From positions 1 through 28,020 of the forward strand of contig JAAVTG010000007.1 of assembly GCA_011947345.1 (NCBI GenBank): 28,020 nucleotides of DNA, written 5' to 3'. Shown one piece after another: positions 9,795-16,111 of this stretch. Source of the DNA: Phytophthora quininea (taxonomy: Eukaryota > Oomycota > Peronosporomycetes > Peronosporales > Peronosporaceae). The first letter of the stretch is position 1; each line of letters starts with the position of its first letter. A program made the translations under genes and the position numbers. The notes beneath the pieces were generated by a model. It did no database searches. It was not told the DNA's origin and was given only the letters and a program-made list of their open reading frames with translations.

Positions 9795-11781
9795 ATGGAG
9801 ACGCCAACAACAACATCAACGTCTTCTTCTCGGTTTGAGATACCTCCCCTACCAGAACAAGAATTTCCGTCATTTGCTCAGGCTGAGGCAGCACTGCACG
9901 CGTGGAATCGCAAGCTGATAATCGACGTAACAAAAGGCCATCACAAGAAAAACAAGGCACAGGAAATTCGACAGCGCGATTACAAGTGCGACAAGTAAGG
10001 CCGCACGCAGAACAATCGTGGACTTCAGGACGAGGATCGCGTTCGTACGCAACGCGGCACCAGCAAAATCGGCTGCACTATGAAGATTCGGTTGGAAGCG
10101 GTTGATGCTAAAACCTGTGCCGGTCCTTGGGAGGTGGTTCATTTGAATGGGTCGCTGTATCACAACTATCCCCCATCCGAAGACGCAAGCATTCATCCAG
10201 GGCACCGACGTCGCGACATGGAGCGTGCAACATCGGGAGTTGTATCTATCTCGGATTTAATTGCCTCTCAAAGTGCGATTGGTGTTTCTCCCGAAATCGT
10301 CGTGGCCACGTCGCGTCAAGCGGATCCCCACACCGCGATTACAGCCAAGGATATTTCTAATCGCAAAGACGCTGACCGGCGTGAGCAATTGGCGAGCGAC
10401 ACACCGACCGAACTTCTGCTGAAACAGCTGGAAGAACACAATTTTTTTCGAGTATGAAGTGAATCCTGAAACTTCGCGACTACGCTACTTGTTTTGGTCA
10501 CATCCGGATATTCGCCAATTTTACTGCTGACACTCCAACGTCTTGATTATGAATTGCACCTACAAGACCAATGAGTACGACCTTCCGTTGTTGAACATGA
10601 TTGTCATGACGAACGTGAACACTGTACTCCCAATAGCTCAGTGCTGGCTACCAGGTGAGAAAGAGGAAGTTTTCGTGTGGGCTCTCCAGCAGCTTCAGAA
10701 CTTGATGTCGACATACAATATCGCGTGGCCATCCGTTATTCTCACAGATCGAGATCTGGCTTGTATGAACGCCCTCGATTGTTTGTTTCCCGACGTCCCG
10801 TCCATGGTGTGTCGTTGGCACATGAATCGAATGTGCTTGCACAGACGAGAACTGTACTGGGTCAAGTTGTCCTGGAGAATCCAGCGCCGGGTCAGGACAA
10901 ATACAAAACCTCGGTTGAAAAGACGAATTCAGGTGCTCTACTATGTAGCACCCATGTGAAAAACGTGAGCCTTGCCGTGGAAAAGGACGTTAGCAGTATT
11001 TCTCACAGGCTTCAGGATGACCGATATACAGTTGTTGTTCTGTTCGTAAGCCGACACGCCTTAGACAAGACCGCGGAGCTATGGGCTAAAGCTCACAACA
11101 TCGTGCGGAACCAGGAACAAGTCGAAGCCTGCACTGGAAGATTTAGACGAGCAAATGGAAGGCTTTGTGTTCACGATATCATGGGAATCATTAGGTCGGA
11201 GGGACAACTGAAGCTCCGAGTTCAAGATTATCATCGACATTGGCTAACAAGGCGCGGTCACACCGAAGACATCGGAGCGCGAGTCCGAGAGCCCGCGCCT
11301 CGGAGAATAGTAAAAGCGCACAAACGACAGAAAACGCACAAGAACAACCATGGAGCTTCAGGATCTGCGAGAATGCCGACATTCAGCGAGCGAGTCGACA
11401 GCTCCAAGCCCGACACCGCCGCAGTCTTTTCTTAAGCTCCTTCTTGGCTCCAATAATGTGCACAATAGCAGCGAACCGGCAACTGAACACGGCCGAAATC
11501 TGTCCATGAACAACATACTGAACCATACCACGGGCGAAGACGAGGCAACTCAACACGATAACGGTGACGAACAAGTTCAGGACGACGATCTGCCCTATCT
11601 GCCCGACGGGTTACCTCCGCGGCGCTGGGGAAACGCAGGCACAAGGCCTTTTAGGCGACGGAATGGTATATCGTCACCTCCACTAAAAGCTCTAGACGAC
11701 AAAGAAAACCCAATTGAACAGATACATAACTTCTTCATCAATACAAATTCATGTTACAATGACAATCCGGCCTTCCTTTAG
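9795..11781 (+). pseudogene. MULE (Mutator-like) transposase with FAR1-type DNA-binding region, decayed
   Basis: The N-terminus METPTTTSTSSSRFEIP leads to a FAR1/WRKY-GCM1-like zinc region (QRDYKCDK then GRTQNNRGL, KIGCTMKIRL, WEVVHLNGSLYHNYPPS). The transposase core follows: YEVNPETSRLRYLFWSHP, NCTYKTNEYDLPLL, ILTDRDLACMNALDCLFP, MVCRWHMNR. Lesions: TAA at 9996-9998 in frame, one extra T in the run at 10442-10448, TGA just before HSNVLIMNCTYKTN, a frame jump at about 10832 before NVLAQTRTVLGQ, and further frame changes to 11434. The usual DCTYKTN aspartate is Asn. A C-terminal open frame (11350-11781, ending NTNSCYNDNPAFL) may be the tail of this gene or a separate ORF. Because the first catalytic residue is changed, this copy is very unlikely to be active. 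Confidence 0.8.
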
Positions 11782-11805
11782 TGCAAGTTCGTCTTAAATA
11801 AAAAA

Positions 11806-11912
11806 TAAGACGGGTTTTGGTTAATTAAGACAGGTTTGTGTGCATTAAGATCGACTTTTGAGCAATTAAGAGACATTTGTGTAAAAAAGACGGAATTGCG
11901 GACTGTGTAAGA
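11806..11912 (+). repeat. Degenerate tandem repeat of about 20 bases between convergent ORFs
   Basis: The motif TAAGA (once AAAGA) recurs at about 11806, 11826, 11846, 11867, 11886 and 11908, each followed by a G/T-rich stretch such as CGGGTTTTGG, CAGGTTTGTG or TCGACTTTTG. Spacing is 19-22 bases. It lies between the end of the MULE gene and the end of the minus-strand ORF. It could be a 3' processing region or a protein-binding array. Confidence 0.6.
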
Positions 11913-12017
11913 TCAGTTTTGGTGCGGGTCGTAAATCTGTAAAACCATAAAAATAAACCTTAAAAATTGACAGTAGAATAAAAAAACCAGTTGGGAAAAC
12001 TCAACAATGAATTGTAT

Positions 12018-12407
12018 TTATTGCAGAGCCTTAAGACGAGCCTCTAGTTGTGATAGGTTACTCGCAGGAACAGGAGAAGCGTCTTTTAGCGACTCCAAAC
12101 GAGTCTGCAAACTCGAGTCGATGGAGGTGTCGGTGCCAGGGATCTTCGACAGTAGCGTGTCCAAAATGCTTGACAGGGAGTGCTTTCGTAAAGAAACACC
12201 CATCTTTTGCGGAAGTAATACGCTTTGTTCTGCGCCTTTCTTGTGTTCTTGCGCTGTACCTCTCGCTTCCTTTGCGCGCTCTTGGAACACCCATTTTTTC
12301 TTCTTCAGGTGCCTTCTTTTAGAATACACCGTCGCCAATACCTTCTTACACTTTGGGCAGCGCCGATCAACAATGGCGCTGCCTTTCGGCTTCGCCTTCG
12401 GTGGCAT
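12018..12407 (-). CDS. Small basic zinc-knuckle-like protein of the third element
   Basis: An intact 129-residue frame starting MPPKAKPKGSAIVDRR at 12407 and ending LEARLKALQ. It has one CPKCKK pair followed by YSKRRHLKKKKW, so it is very basic at the N-terminus. The C-terminal half is Ser/Leu-rich with heptad-like leucines (SILDTLLSKI, LQTRLESLKD, LSQLEARLKALQ), suggesting a coiled coil. It faces the MULE gene and starts about 70 bases inside the right inverted repeat, so it belongs to the element. I do not recognise a family; a DNA-binding accessory protein is a guess. Its open frame contrasts with the broken transposase. Confidence 0.5.
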   Translation of the reverse strand: MPPKAKPKGSAIVDRRCPKCKKVLATVYSKRRHLKKKKWVFQERAKEARGTAQEHKKGAEQSVLLPQKMGVSLRKHSLSSILDTLLSKIPGTDTSIDSSLQTRLESLKDASPVPASNLSQLEARLKALQ

Positions 12408-12479
12408 TTAGGAAACTGAACTAATTTGAAAGACGACAGAACGACATACACACGAGCAGACAATTGTATTTGTGCCTTT

Positions 12480-12536
12480 AGTCCTACCTGGTCTGACCAA
12501 ATTTGGTTCGGACCGTCTTTCACACCTCGATCTCCG
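12480..12536 (+). repeat. Third element, right terminal inverted repeat
   Basis: 57 bases ending CACACCTCGATCTCCG, inverse of 9604-9660 with two mismatches. The flanking TA is at 12537-12538. Confidence 0.9.
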
Positions 12537-12562
12537 TAACCTCGATCTCCATAGTTTTTCCC
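12537..12562 (+). repeat. Second element, right terminal inverted repeat
   Basis: 26 bases, perfect inverse of 7514-7539. Its inner continuation was displaced to 9585-9603 by the third element. Confidence 0.85.
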
Positions 12563-12571
12563 CTGTTTATG
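12563..12571 (+). repeat. 9-base direct repeat flanking the second element (right copy)
   Basis: CTGTTTATG, identical to 7505-7513. It overlaps the first bases of the palindrome at 12567-12589. Confidence 0.8.
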
Positions 12572-12589
12572 CTGTATTATACAGCATAA
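12567..12589. repeat. Subterminal palindrome of the piggyBac element (left end)
   Basis: TTATGCTGTAT, one T, ATACAGCATAA: perfect 11-base arms. Before the nested insertion it lay directly inside the left terminal repeat. The mirror copy is at 16073-16093. Confidence 0.8.
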
Positions 12590-12971
12590 GGAATAAGCTT
12601 GCTTTCAGTATAGTTAGTGCGACTGGCAAATTTTATCTGTTTGTAGCCCACTTCCAGCAGAGCACGTGTGACGCATACAAATACTGAGCCCTGAGTGGTT
12701 GACAACTCGTACAAGACCGTGCAAACTACCTCCTAATTGCCGTACCCTCGCGATTCTGATTGTCAACGAGGCGCTGGTTTCGCGCCAAAACGAGTGGCGG
12801 GGAACGCCAGCGACCTGAGCGCTCGTTGTGCGCGGAGAAAACTTTGCCCATTTGTCATACAAGCATGTGCACAACAACAAATGGGCAAAACTTTCCTCCG
12901 CATGGTCGAGGACTGCTGAACGAAGGTATGTATTTACTTATTGCTCGCTATTCGTTTTCATCGCGCGGAAC
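12590..12971. other. piggyBac 3' noncoding part with one hairpin
   Basis: About 380 bases downstream of the piggyBac transposase stop. No gene seen. It holds a perfect 13-base hairpin at 12843-12889: TTTGCCCATTTGT, a 21-base loop, ACAAATGGGCAAA. Confidence 0.5.
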
Positions 12972-13971
12972 CTAATCTTGCGTCTCTTCTCGGGGAATTG
13001 TGGTGCCATTCTTCCAGGTGTCGTGCCAGATCTGCCAGCAGGTGAGGGTGTTGCCCTCCTTCGGACGTCGCACAGTGTTGCACAATTGCACCCTCCCTTC
13101 GAATGCGATTGAGCACTGCTCGCAGTAGAACCTAGACTCTGAGCTGCGGTGCTTTTTGTCTGAATTTGCCGAGCATACTTTGCAGAGGTACTGACGCGTT
13201 TTGGACTCGTCATATTTGCCAGATTCTTCGATCAGTTGGTGGGGGACGCCAGCAACGGGACGCGTCAGCAAGCTCCGACTGTCTAGATCATGCTCGAAAT
13301 CCTTCTTTGTTGGCCCAGAAGCTCGCGGTGGAGACGCTCCATGTAGTCTGCGTGGGTAGGTACTTTCTTGTTTTGTTCCTTTATCACCAACTTGTGGATG
13401 ATGTATCCGTTCGCTAATGCCATGTCTACGATCCCAATGAACAGATTCTTGTAGTACGAGCGATGCCTGAGTGCCATTTGAAGGGAATATCTGTGCAGCC
13501 GCAACTGATCGTGTTCGTCAACTCCCCATCCCCTCATTGTAGATACGAGCTAGCTCTGGACATGGCACCGTTTCAACTACCCCGTCCGTCTTGCGACGGC
13601 GCTGCACATGGACTTGCTTGGTGCTGACGCCAGTTGCGAGGAAGTTCACAATGCTGGAGTCCTTCCAAGAAACAGCAATAAGCTCGGGCATGTGTCGGTT
13701 TTGCGCAATTCGGTACGTCCCTCGGCTGGCTTTGCTCTTCTCCTCCTTCGGTATCTGAATCGAGCTGTTCCATCCCTTCCGTTTGGGCCTTGTAGTGCCC
13801 ACAGTGTAATATCCCAGCCGCAGCAGGCGCTCACACAGCATCACGCTCGTGTAAAAGTTATCGGTCACAATCAGACGTTTCCCCGACTGACCTTGCAGAG
13901 TCTTAGTCAAGTTGCGGATGACAGCTTTGGCTATCGAGTTGGTAGTGTCCTCCTTGCCGCGAAAAATCTCA

Positions 13972-14062
13972 ATGCTGTATCATACAGCATAAGGAGTTGT
14001 GTTAGTATCACTAATCGGTTATGCTGTAGCAGACGTCATAAGCTTTGCTGTATTCTACAGCA
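13972..14062. repeat. Two palindromes inside piggyBac intron 2, one overlapping the splice acceptor
   Basis: ATGCTGTAT-C-ATACAGCAT (13972-13990) and TGCTGTA-TTC-TACAGCA (14046-14062) lie in the 101-base intron 13975-14075 on the minus strand, plus a half copy TTATGCTGTA at about 14019-14028. The minus-strand acceptor is the TACAG inside the first palindrome (exon resumes at 13974). GATACTAAC upstream is a good branch site. Confidence 0.7.
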
Positions 14063-15202
14063 GAAGGAAACTTACCGAGAACAGTATGCTGTATCCGCGC
14101 AACAGACCATGTAGAACTTGTTCCCCCACTTTGCTGGCTTGTCTTTCATGCAGACGCGCATGGGATTGTAGCGATGCCGACTCGAAACCATTCCTTCATC
14201 AAACGAGTTGGCGGGTCCCATGCGGTACCCGTTGCGGAATGTTTTCTCCACAACTTGCAAAACAGGACGGAGTTTCCAGGCTTTGTCTTGCTTCCGTCGA
14301 TCGTTGGAGTTATCATTGAAGTGAAGTAAGCGCGTGATGTCCTCAAAACGCTTTCGACTCAAAAACTTCCCAAACGTGCCGCGCGGAATTACACCACTTT
14401 CCGTCGTGGACCAGTGTTCGCTCATCGACCGGCGGTGAGGGCACAACACGCGTGCAACCAGTAGACCAATGTAGCGAACCATTTCATGGGGTTGAAACGG
14501 CCTGACCTTCTGCGGTGAGACCTTGATCTCTGCCAACGACTGGACGCTAGTGTTTGGATTCGATTCCTGGCGGCGCTGCTGGCGGCGCTGTTGCTCCTGC
14601 GCCACCGTGTCAATCATCGCGAGTCTATGACGGTTACTTTCCTCCGCAATTTTGATCCACAGCAGCTTCGGCATGAAGTAGTAGAACAAACCGAGCGGAG
14701 AGTCGGCAAAAGCACGCGCCGACTCAGTAGGACCGTGCCGTCCATCATAGAGATCCGTAGCTCCGTCCAGCTGAAGCTCGCTGCTGTGATGCTCATCATA
14801 CAATGTCCAGCTTGATTTAATTGTAGCCAACTCCGCATCCGTCAGGAAATCTGGATCGTCCAGGCCTTCGTCTCGGGGAGTTCAGTCTTCTTCTTCGACC
14901 CCTTCGTAGAAGTCATTCTCAGCTTCATCAAACTCGTCCATTATTGTAGCGATAGTTTCCTCGCTGTCAAGGTCTAAGTCATCGCTGCAAGAATTCTCTT
15001 CACAAAGGTTTGAGTCATCAGCGTCTGGATCGTCGAGCCATTGGCGCCTTGAGAGGGCGATCATGAAGCGATCGGAGTCATACGTGTCAATTTCAGGCTC
15101 GTCAACATCTTCTAGCTCGCTGTCGATTACCACGGTCTCACCTTTCTCCTCTTCGTCTAATGGTGTATCAACCCGCCTAGTGCTTCGAGCGGGCCCGCCT
15201 TC

Positions 15203-15219
15203 TGCTGTATCAGACAGCA
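15203..15219. repeat. Degenerate palindrome copy inside piggyBac exon 2
   Basis: TGCTGT-ATCAG-ACAGCA, 6-base arms, within the coding part for LLSDTAEGG. Confidence 0.5.
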
Positions 15220-16072
15220 AAACTTGAGCAGCTGCATCAGGGAGACCCACCACTGCAGCTTCGGCTCTGGTGGATGTTGACGGAGCCGCTGGCTCCAGCT
15301 CGGTGTGCTTCCGTTTTCGAGGCTGCGCTGGCACGTCAACGGCCGCTGAGGAGGGGACGGTTGTCGAGGTCTGGTGAGCTGGTGGAGTTGGCGCCGACGA
15401 GCACGAAGTCATATTATTGGAGGGAACTGATGCCACCGCCGCCGAAGATCCAGGCACAGCACGCGGTGGCGGCGTCGCCACCAAAGCGCTTGCCTCATCA
15501 CTTGCTGGAGGAAGAGGGGCCGGCGCAGAAGGACTTGCGCTGGGTTGAGGAGCTGCTGACGCCGCTGCCGAGCTGGTGTTGGTGGCGACAACTCCGACAC
15601 GAAGCCAACCTTGGCTTCTAGCGTAGTTTAGCAGAGCAATCTCACCTGCGTAACGCTTAGTTAGCACATTCAGCAGCATTTACAGCAAAACTGCATCTTA
15701 CCGGTAAAGACGTCAATGCCCTCTTTTCCGGCGGTCGCGCCGGGGCGAACGTGGCTAAAGTCAACGCTAAGACCGGCGGGACGCTTGGCTTTCCAGCTGA
15801 GCTTACATAGCTCCTTTCATAGCTGCTTGAAAGACTTGTCCATTGGGGGCGCGTGAGTAGTCGCGGTTGCGGGGGAGGGATGATTCGGATCTGCTGGATT
15901 TGGCGGAATAAGAACCTATATCATTCGAGCTTGAACGTAGACGGCGTTACCCAAACCCTATCTGCAACAGTGCTTAGCATTTTAATAACTAAAGTAGCCT
16001 CATCCAAAAATGCATATGCGAAGAAAATGACTGTTGCGGAGCTGCCGACACATTAAAACCTGCAATACCACT

Positions 16073-16093
16073 TATGCTGTATAATACAGCATA
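16073..16093. repeat. Subterminal palindrome of the piggyBac element (right end)
   Basis: TATGCTGTAT-A-ATACAGCATA, perfect 10-base arms, directly inside the right terminal repeat. Confidence 0.8.
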
Positions 16094-16111
16094 CGGGGCT
16101 AGATGGGTTAA
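16094..16111 (+). repeat. piggyBac right terminal inverted repeat and TTAA target site
   Basis: CGGGGCTAGATGGG (16094-16107), inverse of 7491-7504 with one mismatch, followed by TTAA (16108-16111). The TTAA also contains the minus-strand stop codon of the Fanzor gene. Confidence 0.85.

Larger units (their letters stand above)
9604..12536 (+). mobile_element. Third-level element: 57-base inverted repeats, TA duplication, MULE-type gene
   Basis: Inverted repeats at 9604-9660 and 12480-12536 (start CGGAGATCGAGGTGTGAAAG) match at 55 of 57 bases. TA occurs on both sides (9602-9603 and 12537-12538). Removing the element plus one TA restores the right end of the second element (CACAATAACCTCG compared with GTACAATAACCTCG at the intact end). 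Content: a decayed MULE transposase (plus), an array of about 20-base repeats (11806-11912) and a small basic ORF on the minus strand. MULEs normally make 8-11 base duplications, so the TA flank is unexpected. Confidence 0.8.
7514..12562 (-). mobile_element. Tc1/mariner-related DDE transposon inserted in the piggyBac left end
   Basis: Perfect 26-base inverted repeats (7514-7539 and 12537-12562, starting GGGAAAAACTATGG) are flanked by identical 9-base repeats CTGTTTATG. The similarity continues inward: 7540-7557 matches the inverse of 9585-9603, which shows that the right repeat was split by the third element at 9604-12536. Without that insert the element is about 2.1 kb and contains one transposase gene. 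A TA-flanked reading (TA at 7523-7524 and 12552-12553) is also possible and would be normal for this superfamily. It leaves the outer nine inverted bases and the 9-base duplication unexplained. Confidence 0.8.
12972..15843 (-). pseudogene. piggyBac-like transposase, broken by stops and frameshifts
   Basis: Transposase for TTAA-specific cut and paste. The true start is MDKSFKQL at 15843. Exon 1 (15843-15702) reads KELCKLSWKAKRPAGLS and joins exon 2 (15645-14076) across a 56-base intron, giving DVFTG-EIALLNYARSQGW. Exon 2 has a Pro/Ser/Thr-rich linker, an acidic stretch, then the DDE_Tnp_1_7 core (PLGLFYYFMPKLLW, RFEDITRLLHFND, SFDEGMVSSRHRYNPMRV, KWGNKFYMVCCADTAYC). Exon 3 (from 13974) has RLIVTDNFYTSVMLCERLL, VDEHDQLRLHRYSLQ, LVLLQQ-like helices and a C-terminal Cys-rich finger (CKVC..CEQCS). 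Lesions: TGA at codon 9 (15817-15819), TGA at 14882-14884, one extra base in the run at 13524-13527, one missing near 13300-13313. Three acidic catalytic sites remain recognisable. Confidence 0.85.
7491..16107 (-). mobile_element. piggyBac-like transposon, interrupted by nested insertions
   Basis: The ends are CCCTTCTAGCCCCG (7491-7504) and its inverse at 16094-16107 (CGGGGCTAGATGGG), matching at 13 of 14 bases. The right end is flanked by TTAA (16108-16111), the left by TTTA (7487-7490). CCC ends with TTAA duplications are the hallmark of the piggyBac superfamily, and the transposase gene inside (12972-15843) agrees. A palindrome lies just inside each terminal repeat. The left one is split from its terminal repeat by the 5,049-base second element plus a 9-base duplication. 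Without that cargo the element is about 3.56 kb. The one-base mismatch in the target duplication could be point mutation or sequence error. Confidence 0.85.

Noticed and set aside
11806..11912. CRISPR-like array
   Set aside because: The roughly 20-base units are degenerate throughout with no constant repeat and unique spacer pattern, and the context is a eukaryotic transposon.
14085..14096. Half palindrome TATGCTGTATCC as another piggyBac repeat copy
   Set aside because: It is part of the codons for the conserved transposase segment ADTAYC, so coding constraint explains it as well as a repeat would.
15646..15701. ATG at 15679 as start of the piggyBac transposase
   Set aside because: It lies inside a GT-AG intron. 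The upstream exon starting at 15843 encodes the conserved N-terminus KRPAGLS and joins in frame.
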